DNA of 64,000 bases, from contig BSBN01001359.1 of assembly GCA_027924645.1 (NCBI GenBank), forward strand, positions 11,636,001 through 11,700,000, given 5' to 3'. The DNA comes from Cunninghamia lanceolata. Lineage: Eukaryota > Streptophyta > Pinopsida > Cupressales > Cupressaceae. Below are positions 35,731 to 47,525 of this stretch, in pieces. Positions within the stretch are counted from its first letter, which is position 1, and each line of letters opens with the position of its first letter. A model generated the notes under the pieces. That model worked only from the letters and a program-made list of their open reading frames with translations. It searched no databases and had not been told where the DNA came from. Made by a program: the position numbers and the translations under genes.

Positions 35731-36698
35731 TTTTGGGCCAACCTATGGTTGAAACCTCTTATCGCGAAGATTAATATTTTTTCATGGCTTGCTACTCAAA
35801 ATAAAACCCTTTTAGTGGATAATCTCACTAAAAGAGTCCTAACTCTGATTAATAGATGTGCCCTTTTCCATGCTAAAAGGAGTATATCCCACATTTTTTA
35901 ATTTCTTTTCCCTTCTCCTCGATGGTTTAGGGTCATATTCTTTCTCTTTTCAATTTGGCCTAAGTGATTCCCTTTTCTTTGCTAGACCTCATTGCCCAAT
36001 GGTCTTCTTCATTTGTATGCCTTGTTCTTAGGCTTCTATGGTCTCTTACCCTTCCCCATGTTTCATTGAGTTTTTGGTTGGAAAGGAATCCTTGAGTATT
36101 TAGAGGAGTCTCCTCCCAATATTTTAGAGTAGCCTTATCATCTTCCTTCTCTATTAAGGAGAACTTTTTCTATTCCATCTCTAGCTATGCCCTATTGCCT
36201 AGACATCAACATATTCCCCCATTTGAATCCATACTTTCCCTGAGATGGCATTTAAGTGTTATTAGTGGCCCCCTCCCCCTCCCCTTGTCACCTCTCCCAT
36301 TAGCTCAAAACCAAACCAAATTGGTTCAAAATCAACTTTAATGGAGCTTCTAAGAGTAACCCAAGCTTAATAGGAGGTGGTGTGGTTGTTACAGGTTGCT
36401 CAGGTAGATTTCCTGGTGCCTTCACCATTAATTTGGGTTTTCAAACTAGTCATTTTACCGAATTCTTCATAGTTTTTTTGGGTCTCTTGTTGGATAAAGA
36501 CCTAGGTGTTAGCCTCTTGGAGGTGGAGGGAGATTCTTTAAACATAGTTAATTGTCTCCTTAAATTTTCCACTCCTAGTTGGTCCATCAATCACCTTAGT
36601 AATGACTCATTATTCCTCTTGTCTAGATTCTCAAAGGTGGTGGTTCATCACATCTATATGGAATGCAACCAATGAGCAATTTTTTTACAAACCTGTTA
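35731..36698 (+). mobile_element. LINE piece 3: C-terminal zf-RVT-like region and RNase H
   Basis: It resumes with PLIAKINIFSWLATQNK (from about 35757), the conserved plant LINE region before the Cys/His motif. The relic RNase H starts near 36334 with NFNGASKSNP, where FDGAS is usual, and continues through LLEVEGDSLNIVNCL (about 36520-36560) to HHIYMECNQ at 36675. Gyp-B follows at 36699. Confidence 0.8.
36334..36675 (+). pseudogene. LINE RNase H domain, nearly open
   Basis: This removes RNA from RNA-DNA hybrids in the plant L1 lineage that carries it. The first catalytic Asp (FDGAS) is changed to Asn; VEGDS and the HHIYMECN end are kept. From 36382 to 36675 the frame has no stop, which makes it the best-kept part of the LINE. 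Confidence 0.75.
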
Positions 36699-39158
36699 TG
36701 TCGTAAAATGTCCCCCTAAGACTTTTACCTCCTAAGTTTAGCTCTCGGGTCCCTTAATTTTAATCATGTATCATAGAAATGAATCTTAGAACAAAATGCC
36801 CTGAAACCCATGACAAATGGGACTCAAGGGACATCTCTGAGCTTAACCCTGGCCCAAAATAGGTCCTTAGGCTTAGGCGCCCATGCCCTTGCCCTGCCCT
36901 ATTTTATCGGGGTCCCAAATTTGAATGTTGATTGGAGACCATTAAAAGGTTTCCATTGCCGACATCTTGAGTTTGAATTATGAAATTTGTAGCAGGAATG
37001 CATATATAATCATGTTTAGGACTTCTTTTGTAAACTAGAAGATGATTTTGAGATTTTAGAAAATTTATGATTTTAGAGCATTCAAGGCATTCATTATGTT
37101 GCATAGTAGACTTGTGTTGTTATTGTGTTTGTTATTGCAGATTTGGCTTCATCTTCTCATGGCGTGAAAGAGCTTCATCTCCGTGAGAGCTACACCTCTG
37201 AGGTGATATCTATTTGTGATTCAATCTATCATTTTTATCATTGTTTTTGCCTTTGTCCTGCAAGGACACACACTCTCTATCTAACAACAGTGTTAGAAGG
37301 CTTGAATGCCATTATGAGGCTTGACCGAGGCAAGCTCCTAAACACCACAACCCCTAACCCCTCTCTTGTGATTGTAGGTGACAGGTGCAGGATCTTGCAG
37401 AGTGGAGTTGTAGAGGATTGTTACAGAGCATAAGGAATCAGGATCTGAAGAAAAAGGAAGAAAATATCACAAAAAGGTCAAGGGTGCTTGACGAGGATCG
37501 TTGCAATCCTCTTCATTTAATTTATCAATCCGGGGTGGTGTCCAAAGGCTATATACATTAGGAACTTAAAGATTTTTTTTTTGGCAAACAGTTCTTTCTA
37601 ACAAAAATAAAAAAGAAAAATTAAATTAATCTAATGAAATCAGACATGCAAAATTTAAACACACTTGCATAAATTAAAATTATAAATTTAAAACATGTTT
37701 CCATGAATTCAAAATACAGAAATAAAATAGCTCTTGCACTAAAATCTAATTTAATACATTTAAAATAAATAGAAATGCATGAAACTAAAATAATACAAAC
37801 AATAAAATAAGTACCAAATGTTGTCCTTTTCCTTGGGATGAGCAATTTGCTTTCTCCTGCCTTGGAATTGGACCAAGATCATTCACCCAACTTTGTGCTC
37901 AATGCTCCATATATCTTATTTCTTCAACAAAATATTACAAATTTACTTCTAAAACTGCTATAGCTTTCTTATTCCAAAAATTTGCCAAGATAACAACAAC
38001 TTTCTTTAGAGTTGAGAGATTTATTTATACATTGAAGATCTTCACCCAACTCCCTAAACTAATGGAAAGCATAAATACACTTGTCTTTCCCATTCCTATG
38101 ATAAAGGAACAACTCCCTTTATTCTCTACACATATCTCTCCTACTCCTATGCTAAAGGAAACAAATTCCTTTATTCTCTCTACTAGTCCTATGCTAAAGG
38201 AAAAACATCATTTATTCCCTCATTACAAAGTGACAACACATCCATATCCTTTTAAGGGAAAAAGACTTTATTTTTGCTACTTTTATTATTTTCCCAAAAC
38301 AATTTATCTTCAACTTTTTAGAAAATAAAAGGTTGAGAGATTATCAAATCCATGGTTCAAGCCAAATGAGTTGAAACACCTTTGGCTGAAATCAAGCTGA
38401 ACTACTTTCAAAATTGGCTCCGGAAGTGATTTTAGAATGCTTCAAGGTTGGCTGAAAAAGGCTAGAATACTTCAAGACTAATTCTGCATCATTTTAAAAC
38501 ATATTGCATTCTATTTTTCCAATAAACATTAGAAAATGTTAGCAATTAAATTGCAATAGACTTCTAAGAAACAAACCAATATATATCTATATTCTATTTT
38601 AAATAATCTAACAGTTTGTAAAACTACATTTAAGTCCACTTTTAATGCTAATTTTAAGAGAAAATAGAGATGAATTTAGATGAGACATTTCTAGTCTCAT
38701 AAGTGCCCACGCCTTTGACCCTCAATTTCACAACACCGGAAATCTTTGAAGTGGTTGCAGTCCGTAGTAGGTTTTGTCCCGAAGCCCTCTGAAAAAGTTG
38801 TACGTTGGGCTTGGGTGCCCGCCCCTTCAACCCTAGATTTGTTGTATTCCAAAACTTAAAATCTGGTATGTATCTGATATGTATTTAGTGTCTTTTTGTA
38901 GAAGGATTTGTCATGTTTCATCCATTTGCTTACAATTTTGCATAATTAGGGTTTTAGGCTTAATCAGGCTAATAATCAATAAGTCAATTAACAAATTCTA
39001 AATTTCCTTATCATTCCAAGTGACATCCAACCTGATAGTTGAGTCCTCTTGCAGAAGTTGTGATTCAACTCAATTAAATATCCTTGAATGTATTGAGTAA
39101 AAGGAGGACCTAACTAAACTATCCATCAATCCCATCAACCCTCTTTTCATACATTATA
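36699..39158 (+). repeat. Gyp-B 5' LTR with an internal insert
   Basis: It starts TGTCGTAAAATGTCCCCC and ends near CATACATTATA. TATA box 37003-37009, telo-box-like motif 38944-38955. The insert at 37488-38702 accounts for its extra length compared with the 1.2-kb 3' LTR. Confidence 0.85.
37488..38702. mobile_element. Unclassified 1.2-kb insertion in the Gyp-B 5' LTR
   Basis: The block begins TTGACGAGGATCG and ends TAGTCTCATAA, with GTGC on both sides (37484-37487, 38703-38706). The 3' LTR shows the empty site. The interior is AT-rich with no coding frame, and an 18-20-base dyad GAGGAT...ATCCTC lies near its left end. It could be a solo LTR with altered ends or a non-autonomous DNA element; I cannot decide. 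Confidence 0.6.
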
Positions 39159-39749
39159 TTTTGGTGAACCCATCTTTTTTTTCTAAATTTACACCTTGCT
39201 AACTTTTATACATCAGATTTGTATTCATACATTTCATTGTCATCATTTTACATTTGAAAATCTTCCATAAAAATTGAAAAATTTGAAAAAATCAAGCATC
39301 CTAGGCTTGCATCTAGACATAGTTTACACTATTTGCATTGCATTACATCTAAATCATTTAAATCTCTAATATTTACATCAGATCTTATATAAATTGCAGC
39401 ATTACATCATTGCATAATCATTTACCTTGCATTTTCATAATCTATTTGTTAGGGTTTGCTTGAAATTATGCATTTTTTATATAACCTAGTCTTTGCAAAA
39501 GCTAGGGTTTGTAGTTAAAATCTTGTTTCAGATCTTACTACTCATTTTTAACACTTATTCAAATCTGATTTTGATAGTAGTGTTTCATCATATGTGTTTT
39601 TGCATTTACACATTGTGTATTTCAACAAGCATATCTTGCTCCTTTGGTTTGTTCTATTAGTTTGTGCATTGAGTGTTGTATGCCTTTGCATGAGTCTTAT
39701 AACCCTCTGCCCTAATAGAAATATCCCTTTAAGAAGAATTATTAGATTA
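39159..39749 (+). other. Gyp-B leader
   Basis: It begins TTTTGGTGAACCC, the same candidate primer region as Gyp-A, then AT-rich leader without ORFs. It preserves the empty site of the solo LTR found in Gyp-A, near 39650. Confidence 0.6.
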
Positions 39750-39904
39750 ATGGGTTCTAGTGCTCCCAATAGCAATGGTGTCCCTACATCAAAAAATCCA
39801 TTGAACACCTTCTTTACAAAAGGGGAACAAAAACTTTGCAAGAGATTATACCTCCTACAACTACAATGGAAGAACAAACATTTCATGATTTTGAAGATCC
39901 TATT
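39750..39904 (+). pseudogene. Gyp-B gag, N-terminal piece
   Basis: It starts MGSSAPNSNG as in Gyp-A, then a 2-base loss after FFTKGE shifts the frame. It is cut by Lard-C at 39905; the rest is at 47526. Confidence 0.8.
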
Positions 39905-42566
39905 TGTTGGTGCCTGCTGCAAGTTTGGGTTTCGAGCATTTACATCCGTAGGCACTTTCATGAAAAATCCAAAAAATTCTAAGTCCTTCGGCCTGTGTAA
40001 TTGTATGTATATGTGTCTTTGTATGTACAAGTGTAGATGTACATTGGCGGACCCGAAAAAAGAGTTAAATCGGCTTCAGAAGATGAAAATATCTATTGTA
40101 TGCATATCAGGATGTATATCGCAGATTCTTGAAATATTTCATGCTTGTATGTAAAGTATTGCATGTATATTTTGTTGTATATCAGATATACAATGGGTAT
40201 ATACAAGTGGTGGACTTCAAAGAGTTTCAAATCGGGTTAAGCAGTGGTGGGGTCTGCACATACAAAGGCGATTGTATCTCATATACAAGTCGCAGGTGCA
40301 AAGAAGAAACGTGCAAGGGCCAATATACAAAGGTGGACACAAAGGTGAATGTATATCAAATATACAAAAAGGTGATGTATAAAGCGCACATGCAAAGGAA
40401 AATATGCAAAAGGATCATCGGTGAGACAATATGCATCGACAGCTCAACTAATAGTCTATCCGATGGTTGATGATACAAAGAGGAAACATGCAAAGGGTGA
40501 ATACAAAGACAAGATGCAAAGGAGGAGATACAAATGGTGGGGCCCACCAATCGCATATACAATGCGATATACATTCCCGAGATGCAAGGCCCAGACCTGA
40601 AATGAATATGCCTTCTGGTTGATACAGGCAGAGGTGATTGTATATTTTCCTTGTATGTATGTTTGCATTGTATGTCGGCACATACAAGGGTCATATACAA
40701 AGCGACATACCTGACTAGCAAATCAAATTTCACAAATTCAGCGTTGAGTCCGCAGTTTGTATGGTGAAGTGCTTGTATATGCCGATATGCAAAAGGAGTT
40801 AGATACAAGACCCGGACCTGACTGCGATTGCAAATTGGTTCATAATGATTTGGGGTCCGCGGGTTGTATATTGCACATTGTATGTGCAATATACAAAGTG
40901 ATGTACAAGGAAGGAGATGCAAGGCCCGGACCCGATGGTAATTTCAGAGTGTTTCATAAAGTTTTGGGGTCCGCCCTTGTATGCAGGTGATTATATGTAT
41001 ATACAATCTCATATACAACCACAGATGCAAGAAAAGATACAATGAATCGTTGATGAAAAGGCCAATGCTTAGCGATAGAGAACCAATCAGATGCTGCCAC
41101 ATGTCCAAGTCAGTTGTATGTATATACAACTGCACATACAAAGATTTAAAAGGCAAAATAAGCAAAAATGGCAAAATGGATGAGGAAAAAGTAAGCGATG
41201 GAAAAAGGGTGCCTACGTGGCACGATCTCATTGGCCGATGACTTTTCAAAGCTAGTGACTAGATTGCCCGATCAAATTGAAGCCGCAAATCTCAGTGGGA
41301 GAAGGGAAATCGACGGCCTGTTTCTAATCTTTAGAGTAGGAGTAATTTTTTTGTGTTCACTGCATCATTTTAGGTGGAAGGAAACTTCATGAATACGCAA
41401 ACTGTTGCTGCACTTCGAAATCGGTAGGTTGGCATTTATGGCAAAACTACAGAGGTATGGGTCGAATGGACGGGTCAACTACCATTTTTAAGGAGAAAAT
41501 CTCTAGTCAGTTGCGTGTTTCCCAAGTTCACCACTCCTTCTTCTGCCTGGACATTGAATGTTTTGGGTGCCATTTTCATGGTGCGATGTATCTGGCAATA
41601 GTTGGAAATGACATTGTACTTAATGCTAAGGGCACGTTCTTGCTATATAAGAGGACTGTGTCACTCATTTTTTCGGGTTGTCGAAGACTTGGGCATATTT
41701 TGGAGAAAATAACAAAGAACAGAGCATTTCTTGGTTGTTCTATCTCTTTTGGAGTTTATGAGTTGCATTTGAGTGCACCTTGCACACATATTCAATTTCA
41801 TGTTATTGTTATATGATAAATGTTTTATTACATGTGGTTAGTTGTTTGTCTCCATTTGTTGTATGCATCCCTTCTTTTGAATCTAGTTGCTAAGGGTTAC
41901 TTAGATTCTAGGATATAGATTTGTTGTATCACATGCTTGATCTCTAACTTCCATTCAAGGAGTGGATTAAACTATTTTAGGTTAAGTATGAAGAAGATTG
42001 TATGGCAACAGGGATGTTTGTAAGTAGAGATAGCTAAATACTCATCCTTGGGTGGTGTTTGTAAGGGAAGCACCAATCTGACCCCTTGAAACTTGAATGC
42101 CAGTGCAAATCATTCTCTTGTATATGTCTAGTTGACTCCTTGCCCTGAGATAGGCACCGGTCTGCCCTTTGTGTAGTAGTTATGATCCAAAACCCCCTGT
42201 CTTGCATCCAAAATATAAAACAAATCCTTTCAAAGCTTCAACCTGTTAGTTTGTAGGAGTAGGAATAGGACCCCTGCATACTCTCATTCCTAACTAGTTA
42301 GATATGTCCAAGAACACTGCCAACCTTGTGACTTATCATGCAAATCTTGGTCCAAACATGAGAGTATTCTGCCTGTTGTTGTAAAGCTAAATCTTTCTAT
42401 TGGGTGAGTCAAAGTTAAATCTTTAGCTATAGGGATACCCCCTTGGTACGGCAGAACTAGAAGTGAAGGGGAGGTAGCTCACGCAACCTCCTGTATTTGT
42501 TGGCTAAATCTGCCTGTGCATTGGAACTGGCAAACCCTCTACCGATTCGAAGAGAAAGACCCAACA
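39905..42566 (+). repeat. Lard-C 5' LTR (2.66 kb)
   Basis: The left third (about 39990-41140) is packed with TGTAT and ATACA words, often as short palindromes such as TTGTATATCAGATATACAA (40175-40193) and GTTGTATGTATATACAAC (41113-41130). The right part carries the likely promoter: CTATATAAGAGG near 41643. Several long open stretches on both strands here are by-products of this word bias. Confidence 0.9.
41642..41650 (+). promoter_or_regulatory. Probable TATA box of Lard-C
   Basis: CTATATAAG in the 5' LTR; the 3' LTR copy near 46603 reads TTGTATAAG, one or two bases weaker. Confidence 0.5.
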
Positions 42567-42569
42567 AAG

Positions 42570-42581
42570 TGGCGACTCTGC
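42570..42581 (+). promoter_or_regulatory. Lard-C primer-binding site, Arg-type
   Basis: TGGCGACTCTGC begins three bases after the LTR. It is the reverse complement of a tRNA 3' end reading GCAGAGTCGCCA. Plant tRNA-Arg genes starting GACTC have such ends, and this site type is known from plant Ogre-like Gypsy elements. Confidence 0.8.
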
Positions 42582-42958
42582 ACACAAAGAACCTGATAAA
42601 AGACACAAGAGGTGTTAAATTTTCATATTTTCAGTCAGGGAAAGGAATTTGCAGTGGCTACAACATATCGAGGTATTTTCACATGTTTTGGTTTTCAAAA
42701 AACATGGTGTACAAGTTTTAAAGGATTCCCTATTTGGTGAAATAGCACTGGTTAAAAGGGAAATATTGGTGATAATCTTGCATGCTTTGTATTTGTTGAG
42801 AATTTATTTTGTGTTCCAAAAGAAGTATGCAAATATTGTTGAAAGACTCATTTAGAGGACTTTAGGAAATTTGAAACAGTAGTTTATATTGTAAAGGCCT
42901 AAGGTCATTGTTGTAAAAGGAAGTCTGAGTTGAGAAGAAGGTTGCAAAGGCATATAAG
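42582..42958 (+). other. Lard-C leader
   Basis: Short leader between the primer site and gag; no domain seen. Confidence 0.5.
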
Positions 42959-44536
42959 ATGTATTATCAGCCCATGCACCCTTGTGAGGTGTCAAATGCA
43001 ACAATGTATAATGACCAATCCCAACCATGTAATAAAAGAAGTTTCAGCATTGACAGATATAAGCCCATCAATTTCAATGGGATTTGTGGTTATCCAAATG
43101 CTTTTCCATCTAAGATTAGAAAGTATTTGCCTAAGTTCAGTGGTGTAAAGGATGAATCAGCTGAGAGACACTTGCAACAGTTTAGAAATGTTATAGATGA
43201 CTTTGAGGTTGACCATGAAGATGTAGTTATGAGATTATTTGTTCAATCTCTAGATGAAGATGCAAGGGACTAGTTCTCCTACCTTCCGGCCTACTCTGAC
43301 AGCTCTTGGCAAGAATTTAAATTTGCATTTCTAGAACAATATGGTGAAAGAATGTCTAAATATGCAGTTATCAGTGATTTCATGTACATCCATATTGAAA
43401 AACATGAGTTAATTCTAGCCTTTAACCTCAGATTTATGAAGGTATTGAAAAGAATTCAAGAATGTATGATACCTAATGATGCATTGTGCCTGGTGGTCTA
43501 TCTGGGAGCATTTGATAAGAAAATGAGCTATAGATTGAGAGATAAGGAGCCCATCACATTGCATCAGGCACATTAGTTTGCAATAGACATTGAAAACAAC
43601 TGGAGGTATGGAATTCAAAAGGGTTATTTCTCTATAAATTTCTGTTGTCCTAGGGTCCCCAATGTTGATGAAAGATATAATTTAGGTGTTGGAGATGAAT
43701 GCCAAAGCACTCACACCCCTACTATCCCTGTTTATGCATCATTCCAAGTTAATGATGACTCTGCCATGGAGGAGGATGCCCTTATTTGCCTAGCTAATGA
43801 AGTTGATGGTAATGATTTTTCAAATGATATTAATATGCCAGTCCTAAGCAAGGACCATTCATGTTTAAATGATCCAGTTGTGCATAGTTGTGATCATATG
43901 GATCAGGAGTCAATATCAATTTCATTAGGAAGCATTAGAGGGCTAGAAAATGATATCAATAATTTAGCTTCAGATTGCATTGAAGTAGTATAAATCTTGT
44001 ATGTGGGGCAATCAGATGATGAAGAAGAGGTGGATTGTCATGAAGAAGAAGCAGAGACCTTTGCAATGAGTATAAATCCCCTTTACGATGAGCGTTTAAA
44101 TGCATTGAACATTGTGAGTCATGACCTTCATTGGTGCAGAATTAACCCTCTTTTTGAAGATGATGATGAACATTCAACTTCAGTTGTGCCGGATGTATGC
44201 AACAATGGGTGTGTGGATCAAGTTTTGTTTTTAATGTCAATAAGTGATATAAATGATATTGAAGGTCTCATATATTTTGAATGTTTTCAATTTCTGGATC
44301 AGCTGGATGAGTGTTTGGTAATGTGCAACGGTCAAGTAGATAATGAGGAAGGCCACATGCAATATGATGATATACTATTTGAGGAATATAACATACATAT
44401 GTTGCCTAATACTGAAGAATTTTATAGTATGTATGGTTATGTGTCTGATCTTGAGGTGCAGAGTGACAGAGGTAATACTGACAGAGTCAAGTTTTCAAAA
44501 ATGGTGAAGTGTTTAATTGACAAGATCAACATGTAG
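42959..44536 (+). pseudogene. Lard-C gag (526 codons, three in-frame stops)
   Basis: One reading frame runs from ATG 42959 to 44536 without any frameshift, interrupted only by TAG at 43271, TAG at 43574 and TAA at 43991. Residues about 60-150 form a retrotrans_gag-type core (LPKFSGVKDESAERHLQQF, then FVQSLDEDARD, the lost Trp, FSYLP, and FLEQYGER). The C-terminal half is strikingly acidic (DDEEEVDCHEEEAETF near 44018-44065) with no zinc knuckle. The lack of frameshifts suggests a younger decay than in Gyp-A/B. It would be a capsid protein; the role of the acidic tail is unknown. Confidence 0.75.
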
Positions 44537-44692
44537 GCAAATTATGTCAGTGTTTTCAGTTGTGGTTAGGGTCGTTTAGATTAGAATCCAGTATTTGGCA
44601 GGAGGAGATTATAGTTTTTTATTTTTGGCTGCCCAGGACCTCCAAAATAGTGCTTGAAGATGTGATTTGTGATGCAGGTTGGTGCAGTGTTT
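44537..44692 (+). other. Lard-C region between gag and the tRNA-like sequence
   Basis: It holds GGCAGGAGGAGA (about 44598-44609), which looks like a polypurine tract but lies about 180 bases from the LTR instead of against it. Confidence 0.45.
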
Positions 44693-44765
44693 GACTCTGT
44701 AGCCCAATGGATAAGGGACTAGTCTGCATCCTAGAGATCTGGAGTTCTCGCCATGCCTGCAAGAG
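44693..44765 (+). other. tRNA-Arg-like sequence upstream of the Lard-C 3' LTR
   Basis: From 44693 the sequence reads GACTCTGTAGCCCAATGGAT, then AAGG: a 7-nt acceptor 5' strand, the TA linker and a D arm with the A box (TAGCCCAATGGATA) of plant tRNA-Arg. An anticodon-type stem CTAG/CTAG with an 8-nt loop follows, and a T-arm relic with GAGTTCTCGCC in the place of the B box. The acceptor 3' strand is not recognisable. It is a tRNA-derived relic, not a working tRNA gene. Its first 7 bases (GACTCTG) are contained in the element's own primer site. Confidence 0.65.
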
Positions 44766-44789
44766 GCATGTGTCCCTAGACAAAGCCAA

Positions 44790-47525
44790 TGTTGGTGCCT
44801 GTTGCAAGTTTGGGTTTCGAGCATTTACATCCACAGGTACTTTCATGAAAAATCCAAAAAATTCTAAGTCCTTCGACCTGTGTAATTGTATGTATATGTG
44901 TCTTTGTATATGGCCACTTGTATGTGTCTTTGTATGTACAAGTGTAGATGTACATTGGCAGACCCAAAAAAAGAGTTAAATCGGCTTCAAAAGATGAAAA
45001 CATCTATTGTATGCATCGTTGTATGCATATCAAGTTGTATATCACAGATTCCTGGAATATTCCATGCTTGTATGTAAAGTATTGCATGTATATTTTGCTG
45101 TATATCAGATATACAACGGGTATATACAAGTGGCAGACTTCAAAGAATTTCAAATCAAGTTAAGCAGTGGTGGGGTCCGCACATACAAAGGCTATTGTAT
45201 CTCATATACAAGTCGCAGGTGCAAAGAAGAAATGTGCAAGAGCCAATATACAAAGGCAGACGCAAAGGTGAATGTATATCAAATATACAAAAAGGTGATC
45301 TACAAAGTGCACATGCAAAGGAAACTATGCAAAAGGATCATCAGCGAGACAATATGCATCGGCAGCTCAACTAATAGTCTATCCGATGGCCGATGATACA
45401 AAGAGGAAACATGCAAAGGGCGCATACAAAGACATGATGCAAACAAGGAGATATAAACGGTGGGGCCCACCAATCGCATATACAATGTGGTATACATTCC
45501 CAAGATGCAGGGCCCGGACCTGAAATGAATATGCATTCTGGTTGATACACGTAGAGGTGATTGTATGTTTTCCTTGTATGTATGTTTACATTGTATGTCA
45601 GCACATACAAGGGTCATATACAAAGTGATATACAAGGCGGACCTAACTGGCAAATCAAATTTGGTAAATTTAGCATTGAGTCCGCAGTTTGTATGGTGAA
45701 GTGTTTGCTTATGCCGATATGCAAAAGGAGTTAGATACAAGGCCCGGACCTGATTACGATTGCAAATTGGTTCATAATGATTTGGGGTCTGCGGGTTGTA
45801 TATTGCACATTGTATGTGTAATATACAAAGCGATGTACAAGGAAGGAGATGCAAGGCCCAGACCCAATGGTAATTTCAGATTGTTTCATAAAGTTTTGGG
45901 GTCCGCCCTTGTATGTAGGTGATTGTATGTATATGCAAATCACATATACAACCACAGATGCAAGAAAAGATACAATGGATCACTGATGAAGAGGCCAATG
46001 CTTAGCAATAGAGAACCAATCAGATGCTGCCACGTGTCCAAGTTAGTTGTATGTATATAGAACTGCACATACAAAGATTTACAAGGCCAAATAGGCAAAA
46101 ATGGCAAAAAGGCGAAAAAAGCAAAATGGATGAGGGAAAAGTCAGCGATGGAAAAAGGGCACCTACGTGGCACGATCTCATTGGCTGATAACTTTTCAAA
46201 GCTGGTGACTAGATTGCCCGATCAAATTGAAGCCGCAGATCTCAGCAGGAGAAGGGAAATCGATGGCCTGTTTCAAATCTTCAGAGTAGGAGTAATTTTT
46301 CTATGTGTTCACTGCATCATTTCAGGCATAAGGAAACTTCATGAATACACGAACCGTTGCTGCACCCTGAAATTAGTAGGTTAGCATTTATGGCAAAACT
46401 GCAGAGGTATGGGTCGAATGGAGGGGTCAACTACCATTTTTAAGGAGAAAATCTCTAGTCGGCTATGTGTTTCTTGAGTTCACCACTCCCTTCTTCTTCT
46501 TCTACTTGGACATTGAATGTTTTGGGTGCCATTTTCATGGTGCGATGTATCTGGCAATAGTTGGAAATGACATTGTACTTAATGCTAAGGGCACATTCTT
46601 GTTGTATAAGAGGACTGTGTCACTCATTTTTTCAGGTTGTTGAAGACTTGGGCATTTTTTGGAGAAAATAACAAAGAACAGAGCATTTCTTGGTTGTTCT
46701 ATCTCTTTTGGAGTTTATGAGTTGCATTTGAGTGCACCTTGCACACATGTTCAATTTCATGTTATTTTTATATGATAAATGCTTTATTGCATGTGTTTAG
46801 TTTTTTGTCTCCATTTGTTGTATGCATCCCTTCTTTTGAATCTGGTGGCTAAGGGTTACATAGATTCTAGGATATAGATTTTTTGTATTACATGCTTGAT
46901 CTCTAACTTCCATTCAAGGAGTGGATTAAACTGTTTTAGGTTAAGTATGAAGAAGATTGTATGGCAGCAGGGATGTTTGTAAGTAGAGATAGCTAAATAC
47001 TCATCCTTGGGTGGTGTTTGTAAGGCAAGCACCAATCTGACCCCTTGAAACTTGAATGCCAGTGCAAATCATTCTCTTGTATACGTCTAGTTGACTCCTT
47101 GCCTTGAGATAGGCATCGGTCTGCCCTTGTGTAGTAGTTATGATCCAAAACCCCCTGTCTTGCATCCAAAATATAAAACAAATCCTTTCAAAGCTTCAAC
47201 CTATTAGTTTGTAGGAGTAGGAATAGGACCCTTGCATACTCTCATTCCTAACCAGTTAGATATGTCCAAGAATACTGCCAACCTTGTGACTTATCATGCA
47301 AATCTTGGTCCAAACATGAGAGTATTCTGCCTGTTGTTGTAAAGCTAAATCTTTCTATTGGGTGAGTCAAAGTTAAATCTTTAGCTATAGGGATACCCCC
47401 CTTGGTGCAGTAGAACCAAAAGTGAAGGGGAGGTAGCTCACACAACCTCCTGTATTTGTTGGCTGAATCTATCTGTGCATTGGAACTGGCAAACCCTCTG
47501 CCAATTCAAAGAGAAAGACCCAACA
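44790..47525 (+). repeat. Lard-C 3' LTR (2.74 kb)
   Basis: It starts TGTTGGTGCCTG and ends GACCCAACA. It matches the 5' LTR over its whole length with scattered substitutions and small indels, for instance an extra TATGGCCACTTG-type stretch near 44918. Confidence 0.9.

Larger units (their letters stand above)
39905..47525 (+). mobile_element. Lard-C: long-LTR, gag-only retrotransposon nested in Gyp-B
   Basis: LTRs of 2,662 bp (39905-42566) and 2,736 bp (44790-47525) flank only 2.2 kb of internal DNA. The duplication CTATT lies at 39900-39904 and 47526-47530. The ends are TGTTGGTGCC and GACCCAACA. The internal region has an Arg-type primer site, one gag frame with three stops, and a tRNA-like sequence. 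There is no pol, so it must have relied on proteins from another element. Confidence 0.9.

Noticed and set aside
14403..35735. Target-site duplication for Cop-D
   Set aside because: CCTTT and TTTTG do not agree; it may have mutated or the LTR ends may be off by a few bases.
39594..40154. A 186-codon open stretch running from the Gyp-B leader into Lard-C
   Set aside because: It crosses the CTATT insertion point at 39904/39905 and joins unrelated sequences; it is an accident of insertion.
40096..40922. Long overlapping open stretches on both strands, repeated at 45007-45854
   Set aside because: They come from the TGTAT/ATACA word bias of the Lard-C LTR and lack any domain; overlapping frames on both strands cannot all be genes.
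44693..44765. A working tRNA-Arg gene
   Set aside because: The anticodon loop seems to be 8 nt, the B box is degraded and no 3' acceptor strand is visible, so I call it a tRNA-like relic.
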